This document shows, piece by piece, positions 55,901-60,495 of a DNA stretch of 64,000 bases (positions are counted from its first letter, which is position 1; each line of letters opens with the position of its first letter). The translations under genes were made by a program, and so were the position numbers. Origin of the DNA: Branchinecta lynchi (lineage: Eukaryota > Arthropoda > Branchiopoda > Anostraca > Branchinectidae); the NCBI GenBank assembly GCA_023053575.1, contig JAKZAP010000016.1:8614046-8678045 (forward strand), given 5' to 3'. The notes below the pieces were generated by a model. The model was not told where the DNA came from. It worked only from the letters and a program-made list of their open reading frames with translations, and did no database searches.

Positions 55901-58030
55901 GTATGTCGGTCAGGCGACTGTTCTCGAGATAGAGTACCTCCAGGTGTGCTAGGACGATGAAACTTGGCAGGCATATTAGGGACCCGACGGATCGGTAACA
56001 GAGCCGGATCGGATTCGGGCACTGTGGGGGAGTTGAAGGGGGAGGGGGAGGCATAACTTCGTCCGGCTAATCGGATCGAAATGAAACTTGAACTCCCCCC
56101 CCCCCCCTTCAACTCCCCCACAGTGCCCGAATCCGATCTGGCTCTGTTACTGATTTATGTAGGGCTTGTACTTGTTCTTCCCACAAAGTTTCATCCCGGT
56201 TGCTCCACTCTAAGCGTGTAACAAGATTTACGGTCCCCACCCCCCACCCCCTTACATTCATCGGATCCGGTCCGTACTTGAAAGGGGACATCCGAGACAT
56301 GTAGTCTTTCTAAATATCAGATTTCATTATAATCCGATCACCCGTTCGGAAATTACAATTCCGAATTCCCCCTCCCTCCACTCCCCTACGATGCTCGGAT
56401 AGGGAAGTTGACTGTCTCCAGGTTAATCTGATTGGATCCTTGGTTTGCCTACCAAGTTTCATTGTCCTAGCCCACCTGAAGTAACTTACCTCTGGATCAC
56501 CGGAATTCCGAAACCCCCCTCCAACTCCCCTCACAGTGCACTAATTCGGTCCAGTTTCGTCAATGATGTACCTAGGGCTTGTGCTTGTTATTCCCAGAAG
56601 TATCATCGCGATCGCTTCACTCTAAGCGTGACACAAGATCTCCGGTTCCCCCCTCCGACCCCTCCCCCCCCCCCCACACACATTCATCGGATTTGGTCCG
56701 GACTTGAAATGGGACATCTGAGACATGACATGTTTCCAGGTATAAAGTTTCATTAAGATCCGATCACCTGTTTGAAAGTTATGTATGCCCTAAATTCAGG
56801 ATTCCGCCGTCTCATCCTCCCACCACGATGGTCGGGTTGGGCAAGTGACTATTTCCAAGTTACTTTGGTCGGGTCCCTGATGTGCCTGCTAAGTTTCATC
56901 GTCCTAGCACATCTGGAAGTACCCTAACTCAAGAACAGTGGCCGGACTGACAGACCTGTTGGGGATAGGGGGGACCGAAAAACTCTGGATGAAACGCTTA
57001 AAGCAGAGGGATCGGGACGGAACTTAGTGAAAAGAACAAGCATTAGGTCTTGATACGAAATTGACGGAGCCAGATGGTTTCGGGGCTATGTGGGGAGAGC
57101 TGGAGGGGGTTTCCTGGAATTCCTGTCATCGCGAGTTAGGATAGTTCCCGATGTACTAAGACAACAAAACTTTGCAGGCATATTAGTTTCCGTTCTTAGA
57201 TCGGAGCATTTTTGGGGGAGTGAGGAAAGGGAAATATTTAAATTGACTTCTGCAAATTGCAAACGGGTGGTCTGACTCGAGTGAAACTTAATGTGTGATA
57301 ATAATTGATGACCTAGACATGCGAAACATGCGTTCGAAGTACATACGACCACGGTTGGGGGAATTTTAGGGGGGGGGTGGAAGCTTTCGACATGCACAAA
57401 ATCCAAACGGATGGACCGAATGGGATGCAAGTTGGACAGTGCCGAGTTTATGCGGCCTAGATTTGTTATTTTAGGATCCTAACCGGATCCGACAACGGTG
57501 TGGAGGGGGGGGGTTTCCGGAATTTTCCAAAAATGCTCAGACTCGAGTGGAACTTGATAGATGGTATAAAAGGAGATACTTTAAAAAGATCCATTTTTGA
57601 GTCCAACCCAGATTTGGTCACGGTAGGGGGAGATTCTCCAGATAATCCGATAAACTAAATATCCTATTTCTATGTCCGAACCGCATTTTTGGATGGCGGG
57701 TGTATTTTGTGACGTTATCATCTACTTCCTTGTACCGCCTACTCGAAAACAAGTGCCATATGAGCTCGTAGCCCTTGTTCTTCAGAAACTGTTCTTCAGT
57801 GTTGTCAACACTTCCAACAGTTGGGTTTCAGAGTTTCTTCAACGAATCGGAAATTAATCCAATCAGAAACCCTGTGGAGCAAAATCTTTTTTGAAATGGC
57901 AGTTATTTGTTTCTTGTTTCAGACGCACTTGCCGAACGTCAAAGTCCACGCCTACTTCGCTCCAGTAACTCCACCCCCATCGACGGGCGGATCGAGACGA
58001 CGGTTTTGTAGGTGTTGTGTCATTCTCTAA
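22955..58030 (+). CDS. FBXL20: F-box/LRR protein, FBXL2/FBXL20 type (10 exons)
   Basis: Joined exons give a protein of about 433 residues, close to vertebrate FBXL2/FBXL20 (420-440). The F-box covers residues ~24-70 (LPKELLLR, then FSFLD and CRCAQVSRYW) and would bind SKP1 to form an SCF ubiquitin ligase. Residues ~75-400 are leucine-rich repeats of the cysteine-containing type (repeated LxLxxCxxxTDxxL), which select substrates. The C-terminus has VHAYFAPVTPPP and ends CRCCVIL, a CaaX box predicted to be geranylgeranylated and so membrane-targeting, as known for FBXL2. Exon phases agree at every junction; codons for R32, S130 and G183 are split. Introns are 0.3-13 kb and packed with mobile elements. 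One gene represents both vertebrate paralogues, so the symbol is approximate. Exon 1 is the least certain part. Confidence 0.9.
23287..23360 (+). CDS. FBXL20: FBXL exon 2: start of F-box
   Basis: Acceptor TTTTTCCGTAG, donor AG|GTAAGT. It encodes residues 8-31 plus two bases of R32, including DEEAVINKKLPKELLLR, which is nearly identical to FBXL2/FBXL20 proteins. Phase 0 in, phase 2 out. Confidence 0.9.
23835..23998. repeat. G/C-tract element between exons 2 and 3
   Basis: A run of G at about 23862-23871 and a run of C at about 23884-23898 flank GGGGCGATCGCCCC, followed by two copies of CGAAATTCTTGRAAAAGG. It resembles the left half of a small non-autonomous element with G/C subterminal tracts. 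Boundaries are not defined. Confidence 0.3.
24000..24649 (-). repeat. Family B element, cut by an assembly gap
   Basis: It starts with the complement of the B right end (ACAAGACCAAAGGTTTCGAT, then GGGATCCC) and contains about four internal units with CCGGATTCCGG and CTACTTGTCCGG words. The N run removes its other end. Confidence 0.7.
24650..24749. other. 100-N assembly gap
   Basis: Exactly 100 N. This is the usual placeholder for a gap of unknown size. It lies between a family B copy and a family A copy in intron 2, so missing sequence is probably repetitive. Confidence 0.99.
24895..26464 (+). repeat. Family A element, left end missing
   Basis: Closely matches 7500-9165, including the ACAAGCACAAGTCCTAGACACG sub-block and the right end at 26436-26464. 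The left hairpin is absent; homology starts about 150 bp after the gap. Confidence 0.7.
26469..27265 (+). repeat. Family A element, internally deleted, tandem to previous
   Basis: It starts ATGGCACTTGAGCTTACTTA directly after the right end of the preceding copy, separated only by T's. It jumps at about 26488 into sequence equivalent to 25690. The right end is at 27236-27265. Two copies sharing a T-run boundary head to tail suggest insertion at, or amplification from, an element end. Confidence 0.7.
27326..27573. mobile_element. Family C foldback with target-site duplication
   Basis: The left arm (about 27328-27418) is the near-perfect complement of the right arm (27438-27535), so this is two head-to-head family C units. 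The element is bracketed by TGAAGCACTTTTA (27314) and TGAAGCACTTTA (27573), a probable 12-13 bp duplication. The right arm holds a well-formed hammerhead-like core at 27445-27519 (CTGACGA 27450-27456, GAAA 27478-27481). The arms share private variants such as GAAAAATCAGAGC, absent from other copies. Confidence 0.65.
28428..28557 (+). CDS. FBXL20: FBXL exon 3: core of F-box
   Basis: Acceptor TTTCTTTTCAG, donor GAA|GTAAGT. It completes R32 and encodes 33-75: VFSFLDIVALCRCAQVSRYW, then the LALDGINWQRIDLFSFQRDIE region, all hallmark FBXL2/20 sequence. Ends in phase 0. Confidence 0.93.
28558..29600. other. Intron 3 sequence, no further gene
   Basis: AT-rich with a GC-rich patch at 29410-29560. 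Nothing recognisable was found on either strand. Confidence 0.35.
29600..29930 (+). repeat. Family J repeat, inverted partner at 62595-62940
   Basis: Words such as AACCCACGG, CCCGTTGACTT, GACAGCGTGATACAC and GTACGAAATTGGGGTCTCC recur in reverse complement at 62600-62880. It ends with the AGGTCCTTT terminus also seen at 32557 and 39027. Divergence is moderate. Confidence 0.55.
30018..30181 (+). CDS. FBXL20: FBXL exon 4: first LRRs
   Basis: Acceptor TTTTCTTCAG, donor CAG|GTAAGA. It encodes 76-129 plus two bases of S130, including KRCGGFLKTLSLKGC and two repeats ending CKRITD. Phase 0 in, phase 2 out. Confidence 0.92.
30335..30636. mobile_element. Family C foldback with 13-bp TSD
   Basis: ATTATAAATATTA at 30322-30334 and again at 30637-30649 is a perfect 13-bp target-site duplication. 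The element starts with AATATTCTTGAGCCCAAGC, then two inverted arms around about 30480-30525. The right arm has CTGACGA (30554-30560) and GAAA, but stem II carries mismatches and stem III is disrupted, so it is probably inactive. Confidence 0.65.
30715..30875 (+). pseudogene. LINE C-terminal fragment
   Basis: The translation reads RGHSYKLTKSRFHKD, then WGFGNRIVDPWNSLTEDAVNAES. This matches the TRGHxxKL...RVVxxWNxLPxxVVxAxS signature at the end of CR1/Jockey-type ORF2. It lacks everything upstream. Confidence 0.6.
31180..32473 (-). repeat. Family B element with internal insertion
   Basis: It opens with the complement of the B right end and closes with the complement of the B left end (ACGTTTTGGGATCCCAAAA). 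Four to five internal units are present. B homology stops near 31835 and resumes near 32290, leaving about 450 bp of foreign sequence. Confidence 0.7.
31835..32292. mobile_element. Unclassified ~450-bp insertion in family B
   Basis: Unlike its surroundings it is partly GC-rich (32150-32250) and contains no family A, B or C words. Size and a TATAAA-like ATATAAACTT stretch would fit a solo LTR. I do not see clear TG...CA ends with a target duplication, so the class is open. Confidence 0.3.
32566..32612 (-). repeat. Family B terminal fragment
   Basis: AACAAGACCAAAGGTTTCAA then GGGATCCC, the complement of the B right end, followed at once by unrelated sequence. Confidence 0.5.
32664..33466 (+). 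repeat. Family B element
   Basis: Left end TTTTGGGATCCCAAAACG at about 32664, then a leader with GTCCGTCCGTCTGTAAGCAC. Two to three internal units follow, then the right end GGGATCCCATCGAAACC and TTTGGTCTTGTT at 33466. Confidence 0.7.
33467..33625 (+). repeat. Possible LINE 3' end with (CTGAA)n tail
   Basis: AT-rich sequence ending ATGAATAAACTGAACTGAACTGAAC. This is an AATAAA-like signal followed by a short tandem tail, typical of CR1/L2-type LINE 3' ends. Confidence 0.35.
33720..34290 (-). repeat. Family B copy, diverged
   Basis: Contains AACTAATCAGATGAGAAAACC and GTCCGGCAAG words of B internal units. It ends with the complement of the B leader (GGGCTACAGGACCCATCTACGAACTTGG). The GGGATCCC end is lost. 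Confidence 0.5.
34291..34650. other. No gene or recognisable repeat
   Basis: Sequence between two partial B copies. Nothing was recognised. Confidence 0.3.
34655..35030 (-). repeat. Family B copy, partial
   Basis: Two internal units (CTACTTGTCCGGCG, CTACTTGTCCACCG) followed by the leader complement to about 35030. A second partial copy in the same orientation as 33720-34290. Confidence 0.5.
35031..35697. other. No gene recognised; possible minus-strand LINE tail
   Basis: TTTATTTATTGTTTATTAGACTAGG near 35294 would read as an AATAAA-rich 3' tail on the minus strand. The rest shows short frames without known motifs. Confidence 0.25.
35698..38985 (+). repeat. Family A element split by family B
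   Basis: Starts inside the left hairpin (CAAGTGCCATATAGCGATTG). It runs through typical A blocks to about 37755, where GATGATCCATTTT meets the left end of B. After B ends at 38951, A resumes with AACCAGATTCGGCCACGGTAG. The right end of A is missing. Confidence 0.7.
37756..38951 (+). repeat. Family B element, full length, in family A
   Basis: Left end TTTTGGGATCCCAAAACG and right end GGGATCCCATCGAAACCTTTG, then GTCTTGTTT. The core holds six tandem units with the anchor AAGTAGTTCGCCCGG or its variants near 38053, 38190, 38327, 38461, 38598 and 38735, giving a period of about 137 bp. No ORF has family motifs. This is the best reference copy of family B. Confidence 0.75.
38990..39045 (+). repeat. 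Family J terminal fragment
   Basis: GTTGAAAAGTAAATTGTGCG then AGGGGTCCTTTAAA matches the end of the family J copy at about 62915-62945. Confidence 0.4.
39287..39665. mobile_element. Small TIR element (AGCGTTTACA ends)
   Basis: AGCGTTTACAAGTACAGG on the left and its imperfect complement TCTTGTCCGTGTAAACGCT on the right enclose about 375 bp. The right half repeats GGAATTCCTTTC-type words four times. Non-coding. Target duplication is not clear. Confidence 0.45.
39738..40275 (+). pseudogene. LINE 3' end: ORF2 C-terminus plus tail
   Basis: The frame ending at about 40152 includes LYMTFCAPSILFCSGVTYVL, then KKMRSCYFKYAKHLLHL. This is like the post-RT region of many LINE ORF2 proteins (YFKYxKxLLxLP). 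The 3' region has AAAATGGCGGGTCATAAATAAA and a (CTTA)n tail. An inverted copy of the last ~300 bp lies at 59757-60110, so this is a distinct LINE family with at least two copies here. Confidence 0.6.
40346..42767 (-). repeat. Family A element, near full length (~2.4 kb)
   Basis: Starts with the complement of the right end (ACAAGAGCTACGAGCTCATA). It ends with the perfect hairpin of the left end (ATGGCACTTGAG, TAAG, CTCAAGTGCCAT). Closely parallels 6176-9165 with one fewer sub-block. It lies in intron 4 of the F-box gene, antisense to it. Confidence 0.75.
43164..43321 (+). CDS. FBXL20: FBXL exon 5: LRRs
   Basis: Acceptor TTATTTGCAG, donor ATG|GTAAGC. It completes S130 and encodes 131-182 (LGRHCPKLNRLCLQSCPLLTD, LDLSWCDNLSEY) plus one base of G183. 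Phase 2 in, phase 1 out. Confidence 0.92.
43567..43840. mobile_element. Small TIR element inside tandem unit 1
   Basis: GCCTCGTTTTTGTTGCA at 43567-43583 and its exact complement at 43824-43840 bound 274 bp rich in CTGCAGCA words. It interrupts the tandem unit between GTGATAACA and TGGTAATGCGAGGTGCC, compared with the uninterrupted unit at 44370. Confidence 0.6.
44563..44898. mobile_element. Family G inverted-repeat element, copy 1
   Basis: CACTGTCAGGTGTTTGATAA at the left and the complementary TCTGACAGTG at the right. Internal arms include GATAACATCCCAAGTGTTGTC and CAGCAGATGCTTTT. It sits inside the 220-bp array. Confidence 0.65.
45569..45708 (+). CDS. FBXL20: FBXL exon 6: LRRs
   Basis: Acceptor CTATTCTTAG, donor TCA|GTAAGT. 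It completes G183 and encodes 184-229 (IEALARGCNKLRVIMLNGC, then HCKDLRKLCIITCS). Phase 1 in, phase 0 out. Confidence 0.92.
46097..46393. mobile_element. Family F inverted-repeat element, copy 1
   Basis: GAGCGTGTTCCACC at the left and GGTGGAACACGCTC at the right, enclosing repeated TAGTAACTA words. Further copies are at 53685 and 58918. Non-coding, about 297 bp. Confidence 0.7.
46733..46924 (+). CDS. FBXL20: FBXL exon 7: LRRs
   Basis: Acceptor TTTCTTTCCCAG, donor AGG|GTAAGA. It encodes 230-293 (EVTDEGAIRIARSCPELVTL, CSQVTDPGFQALTR). Phase 0 on both sides, so skipping this exon would keep the frame. Confidence 0.92.
47043..47376. mobile_element. Family G element, copy 2, with TA flanks
   Basis: CACTGTCAGAAGTTTCATAA and its complement at the right end. 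TA at 47041-47042 and 47377-47378 flank it. The best-preserved copy of the family, consistent with a Tc1/mariner-type MITE. Confidence 0.75.
47440..48445 (-). repeat. Family A fragment with nested family E
   Basis: TTTGATCCCTACGCGCATCACAAG and GTTTCACTCGAATCGGATTAC are antisense family A words. They are interrupted by the family E element and continue afterwards (CCTGCCAAGTTTTCTCATCCTAG, ACCCGAACTAGCAGACG). Neither end is complete. An AT-rich ~150 bp stretch at 47705-47870 is also foreign to A. Confidence 0.5.
47907..48260. mobile_element. Family E element, copy 2, with TA flanks
   Basis: GTTGCGTTTTTGCAGATACC and its exact complement form the ends, with TA on both sides (47905-47906 and 48261-48262). 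The interior matches 11117-11486 in reverse orientation. Confidence 0.7.
48765..48905 (+). repeat. Family C half-copy with (CTTA)n tail
   Basis: Hammerhead-like core: CTGAAGA at 48775-48781, GAAA at 48803-48806, and a stem II identical to other copies. Stem I pairs GAGC with GTTT. Stem III pairs ATA with TAT and has an additional inner AGCT/AGCT helix. It ends in AAATAAATTACTTATTACTTACTT, a LINE-like tail. Confidence 0.5.
48906..49340. other. Short direct duplication, otherwise unremarkable
   Basis: ATTCGGCTTTTCATTTCAACTTTCGC at about 48907 recurs near 49198 (TTCGGCTTTTCATTTCAGC), with CCAGCCACTGTACCCAGAAC and CCAGCGACTGTACCCAGAAC downstream of each. A ~290-bp tandem duplication of unknown origin. 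Confidence 0.45.
49345..50463 (+). repeat. Family B element split by a C foldback
   Basis: B leader and four to five internal units run to GGGATCCCACAGAAATCTTTG at 50142. The element then continues after the insertion with TTTGGTCTTGTT at 50452-50465. The left GGGATCCC end is lost. Confidence 0.7.
50143..50447. mobile_element. Family C foldback with 10-bp TSD, nested in B
   Basis: GAAATCTTTG at 50133-50142 and 50448-50457 is an exact target-site duplication. Two head-to-head arms meet near 50305-50320. The right arm has the complete hammerhead-like core (50358-50432): ACAGC, CTGACGA (50363-50369), stem II, GAAA (50391-50394), GTAT, then GTTGT. The left arm's box 1 is mutated. Confidence 0.75.
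50515..50616 (+). CDS. FBXL20: FBXL exon 8: LRR
   Basis: Acceptor TAAATTTTAG, donor TTG|GTGAGA. It encodes 294-327 (GCRLLERLDLEECVQLTD, GCPRLEKL), matching the DLEECVxITD block of FBXL2/20. Phase 0 on both sides. It starts about 50 bp after the family B/C nest. Confidence 0.92.
50680..51520. repeat. Element K: foldback of ~20-nt TCACGAGACAA repeats
   Basis: Left half (50740-50910) has repeated words such as CTATCACGAGGCAAGTC, TTTTCGCGAGACA and TTTATCACGAGGCAAAC. Right half (51380-51510) has the complement (TTGTCTCGTGGAAG, TTGTCTCGTGAAAAATTTTC). Together they form a loose inverted repeat. A related block with CCTCCCGCC and TTCACTC words recurs at 52275-52440. The minus strand at about 51030-51070 has a tRNA B-box-like GTTCGATCCC. 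Confidence 0.45.
51521..52150. other. No gene; short direct repeat
   Basis: GGCTTCACCTTCCAGAT occurs at about 51678 and 51974. Otherwise nothing is recognised. Confidence 0.3.
52151..52445. repeat. (TA)n microsatellites with K-like block
   Basis: TATATATATATA runs near 52153, 52257 and 52420 punctuate two copies of GAAATTGTACCGTGTCCG (about 52227 and 52380), a ~155-bp duplication. The stretch 52275-52345 resembles 50680-50735. Confidence 0.5.
52455..52773. mobile_element. Family G element, copy 3
   Basis: CAGAAGTTTCATAAGAG at the left (outer CACTGT lost or mutated) and AAACTTCTGACAGTG at the right. Internal words match copies 1 and 2. The most diverged copy. Confidence 0.6.
53323..53382 (+). 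repeat. Short repeat abutting exon 9 acceptor
   Basis: GTGATGGGCAGCTAG, then CCCTTTTCGGTTAAACTTTAA matches 24873-24923 next to family A. It ends about 15 bp before the exon 9 splice site, so repeat-derived sequence forms part of the acceptor region. Confidence 0.5.
53398..53610 (+). CDS. FBXL20: FBXL exon 9: LRRs
   Basis: Acceptor TGTATCTTAAAG (weak polypyrimidine tract), donor CGG|GTGAGT. It encodes 328-398: SLSHCELVTDDGIRMLG, LEVDNCPLLTD, then ELYDCQLITRAGIRRLR, near-identical to the family. Phase 0 on both sides. Confidence 0.93.
53685..53999. mobile_element. Family F element, copy 2
   Basis: GAGCGTGTTCCACCC at the left and GGGTGGAACACGGTC at the right. Interior words (CTGACCGTTCCAACC, CCCGTGGCATGATATTC) match copy 3 closely. 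Confidence 0.7.
54081..54309. mobile_element. Family H element, copy 2
   Basis: CAGTCACAAACCCCTG at the left and AAAATTGAGGATTTATGGTAG at the right are diverged family H ends. Internal CCCAGCGTTTGGCATA words are present. Confidence 0.6.
54504..54804 (+). pseudogene. LINE reverse transcriptase fragment
   Basis: The frame reads GFGFRKGHSTQDAIL, then SIFLDLEKAFDTICHE, then NIGVPQGT. These are RT motifs from the GFR block through the first catalytic aspartate to the GVPQG turn. No frameshift is seen within the piece. The YxDD motif is absent. It is broken at GVPQG by the family H element, and only about 30 bp are recognisable after it. Sequence differs clearly from the 16-19 kb LINE. Confidence 0.7.
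54805..55107. mobile_element. Family H element, copy 3, with 8-bp TSD
   Basis: GACAGGGT at 54797-54804 and again at 55108-55115 is an exact 8-bp duplication. Ends are CAGTCAACCACAAACCCC and the complement of CAGTCTACCACAAATCCC, extending into a ~40-bp TIR that includes TTTTTGGATACCC. An 8-bp duplication fits hAT-type transposition. 303 bp, non-coding. Confidence 0.8.
55141..55314. mobile_element. Palindromic small element (ACAAGCATGCC ends)
   Basis: ACAAGCATGCCTAGCCAAGC at the left and its exact complement at the right, 174 bp, with further internal self-complementarity (GGCCAAGC, GCTTGG). It lies directly downstream of the RT fragment. Confidence 0.65.
55640..55820 (+). repeat. LINE 3' end fragment
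   Basis: TTTACTCCGTC, then TTTTGACGGGTCATAAATAAA and a (ATC)n-like tail match the 3' region of the LINE at 40215-40260. Confidence 0.5.
55854..57779 (+). repeat. Family A element with inverted internal block
   Basis: Left hairpin at 55854-55890 and right end at 57748-57779 are in + orientation. About 56090-56950 is family A sequence in the opposite orientation (C runs, AAGTTTCATCCCGG, GATCACCCGTTCGG). An internal inversion, or insertion of an antisense copy, explains this. Confidence 0.65.
57923..58030 (+). CDS. FBXL20: FBXL exon 10: C-terminus with CVIL box
   Basis: Acceptor TTTCTTGTTTCAG; the frame ends TAA at 58028-58030. It encodes 399-433: THLPNVKVHAYFAPVTPPPS, then RRRFCRCCVIL. The final CVIL is a CaaX box; leucine at the end predicts geranylgeranylation. 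No AATAAA polyadenylation signal was found in the next ~900 bp. Confidence 0.95.
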   Translation, partial: THLPNVKVHAYFAPVTPPPSTGGSRRRFCRCCVIL

Positions 58031-58186
58031 CTGAAAAGGAACTAACTTGAATGATGGTTAAGTACTTTAAATCGCTGGACTAAGACGATATCGTGCCTGT
58101 CTAGGCCTAAGCCGACAGTTCGGGAAACGGACCCATAAATAGCTAGCTGTTGCGTTTCGGAATTATTGAAGAGCGAAGTCTATGCG

Positions 58187-58425
58187 GAATGACTTTGTAA
58201 TAGTAGTACGGTGTCTGTACACGCCTACTTTGCGGAGCAGGACGTTGTTTCTATGTTTTGAGTCTTCCGTAACCGAAAGGGATAAACGGGAAGTGACAGT
58301 GAACTCTATACGATATGACTTTGCAACGACGGGGCCATGCCTAAGCATGGGTACTACCTTGGACTCCTCCCACTTGGGTGGGCGGAGTCGAACGTCGATT
58401 TGCAAGTGCTGCATCACGTCGACCA
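58187..58425 (+). pseudogene. Decayed tandem copies of FBXL terminal exon
   Basis: 58217-58234 encodes VHAYFA, identical to exon 10, then diverges. 58357-58401 encodes PWTPPTWVGGVERRF, which aligns without gaps to exon 10 PVTPPPSTGGSRRRF (9 of 15 identical). A one-base frame change then gives CKCCIT against CRCCVI. The flanks also repeat: ATGACTTTGTAA (58190) and ATGACTTTGCAA (58316). Two partial, mutated copies of the last exon and its flanks are the simplest reading. They lack a proper stop and CaaX box. Confidence 0.6.
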
Positions 58426-58917
58426 ATGGAAGTGCGATAGAGAATTGCCGTATCGTACAACTTCATCAACCCTCAAACCCTACGAGCACGAAGGAAGAGT
58501 TTCATCGGCACAAGTAAGCCCACGACCGAATCTGTAAGAGATTGACTTCTTCGCGCGTTTGAGTAGATTTTCACACGTCAGACAATACTAACGTGGCAGG
58601 GAATACACGTATGTGTAGGGAGTTACCCCTTGGAAGGAACTTGTCCAGGGAATGGATGGTATGCTTGAAGATCCTCTATGCCAACACTAACTCCTCTCCT
58701 TGCCGATGCAAAATCGCCGTTAGCGGAAGAGCCAGAAGTGGTATCACCTCAGGTATCACAGCTGCTCCCGAAAATCGCCGTTTGAGTCGTTACGGAGACG
58801 TTTACTCCTTCTTCCTCAGGATCATTGGCGTGTTTTGGACTTAGTCATATAGAGTATATGCTAAGGATTGCTGAGTAACAGTGCTTTGGACAGCGATGTG
58901 ACTTTTAGCCATACTTA
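58426..58917. other. No gene recognised downstream of FBXL
   Basis: May include FBXL 3' UTR and more decayed exon-copy flank. No AATAAA signal is seen, so the transcript end is unknown. Confidence 0.3.
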
Positions 58918-59220
58918 GAGCGTGTTCCACCCTTCTACAAATAGTAACTAATAGTTACTGTATCCGTTCCAACCTCACCAAAAGTTACTACGCTGACCGT
59001 TCCAACGTTCTCGAAATAGTAACTAATAGTAACTATTTGCTTACCATGCTCGGGAGCGTAGTAAGCGTAGTCTACGGATCTTTGTAACGTGATTGGTCGG
59101 ATTCGCCCGTGGCATGATATTCTGCTGGAAAATAGAAAAATCGTTCCAGCCTTGACGGCAAAAAGCCAGAATTCATGACGTCATGCGTAGTAACTACGGT
59201 AAGTAGGATGGAACACGCTC
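58918..59220. mobile_element. Family F element, copy 3, with TTA flanks
   Basis: GAGCGTGTTCCACCC at the left and GATGGAACACGCTC at the right, flanked by TTA on both sides (58915-58917 and 59221-59223). A 3-bp TTA duplication fits PIF/Harbinger-type MITEs. Confidence 0.7.
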
Positions 59221-59756
59221 TTAGTGACCCGGACATTCGGCCATAACGACTGCTAATGTGTGTTGCTGGATTTGAACTGGTGACTGTGAAGGTCTGCCAA
59301 GATCCGAACCAAAGTATAGCAGTTGGAGAAGGGAAGAAGTCACAGTGGGCCAGTGAATCCCGCCGGCTATAACCAGTAGAAGAAGAAGAAGAACTTACAT
59401 CAACTGGTCAGCGTGCTAGGCTTCTAGCATGCAGCTGATGATCTTTGCTGGACCAGGGACGAAGCAGGCACATTTGCTTGCTATTGAATGGTTGGCGGAA
59501 TTATGGTTGTGTCGCAGGGATGAGTTTCATTTTAGTTGTTTATCTTTTCGGTTCGCTCCCCTCTGTTCAGCTTTGGTCTTTTTCTACTCACAGACGTTGT
59601 CGCACCCTTTCTTACGCGATTGACTGGTTACTATTTGGTATTTTTACTCAGTGGCTCCGGGGCCTCTTTCAGTACCATGTACATAGCATGTACAGCTCTT
59701 CGGTAACCCACGAAGACCCCGAGTTGCGAGCTTTCGAACATAGAGCTAGTAGCCTA
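59221..59756. other. No gene recognised
   Basis: Intergenic. The minus strand near 59255-59275 has a B-box-like AGTTCAAATCC. Short + frames at 59429-59759 lack known motifs. Confidence 0.3.
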
Positions 59757-60115
59757 TAAGTAAGTAAATAAGTAATTTATTTATAAACCGCCATTTTGAA
59801 AAAGCGGAGTAAACGAAAGAAATAAATAAAACACATAAACACACAGAAAAAGACACTTAATTTTCAATCTTTGGCCAGTAAGTAGTGGATAACGTCGTGC
59901 GCTGGTTGGGCCCGGTTGTCCATGATTTTTGTAGCGACGAGGAAACATCCAAAAGGGTAACACTTGCATCTTGAATTTTGAACTTCTCCGTCAATGTATG
60001 GTTATGGCATAATTTCGACAAGTGGAGCAGGTGCTTTGCATAGTTAAAATAACACGTTTCGTCTTTTTAATCTCCTTCTTTCGCAGAACATGATGATTTT
60101 TGTCTGGTTTTATGC
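59757..60115 (-). pseudogene. LINE 3' end, inverted copy
   Basis: Reverse complement matches 39950-40275: KMQVLPFWMFPRRYK, then the GCGGTTTATAAATAAA 3' region and a (CTTA)n tail at the left edge. Only the last ~350 bp are present, as expected of 5' truncation. Confidence 0.6.
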
Positions 60116-60144
60116 TTGGCTATTATTTTAGTATTTTTCTTCTA

Positions 60145-60395
60145 CGTTCATTCATTCATTCATTTCATGAACTAAGGACATAGTGCAACTCACAAACATG
60201 CAAAAGGAAAAACAACACCAGACAAATCAACAACAAACAAGAGAGAAAAAGACAAAACAACCTGCTTACAGCCTACTATGTCCGAAAGTGATTAAGTTCA
60301 CGAGGTATGCGAACTGCTAATGCGGAGTCCCTTGAAACGGATTTGACTCAAGCTTATTTGGATTTTGTTGTTCTTTTGTATTTCAGCTTACTCTG
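60145..60395. other. No gene; (ATTC)n tract at 60147-60165
   Basis: A short microsatellite adjoining AT-rich sequence, possibly a minus-strand LINE 3' end like that at 12380. Confidence 0.25.
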
Positions 60396-60495
60396 TTCAC
60401 CTATACATTTATTTTTTTTATTTTTTCCGTACTCCGTCTTTTTTTGCCTCGGCCAGTTGATGGGTTATAAATAAATAATAATAATAAAAGCAAAA
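60396..60495 (+). repeat. LINE 3' end fragment with (ATA)n tail
   Basis: CGTACTCCGTC, then GGGTTATAAATAAATAATAATAATA resembles the LINE 3' ends at 40215 and 55740. Confidence 0.45.

Noticed and set aside
57672..58030. ORF track fragments upstream of exon 10 as extra FBXL coding sequence
   Set aside because: The upstream part is the family A right end. The acceptor at 57922 and phase 0 fit the family exactly.
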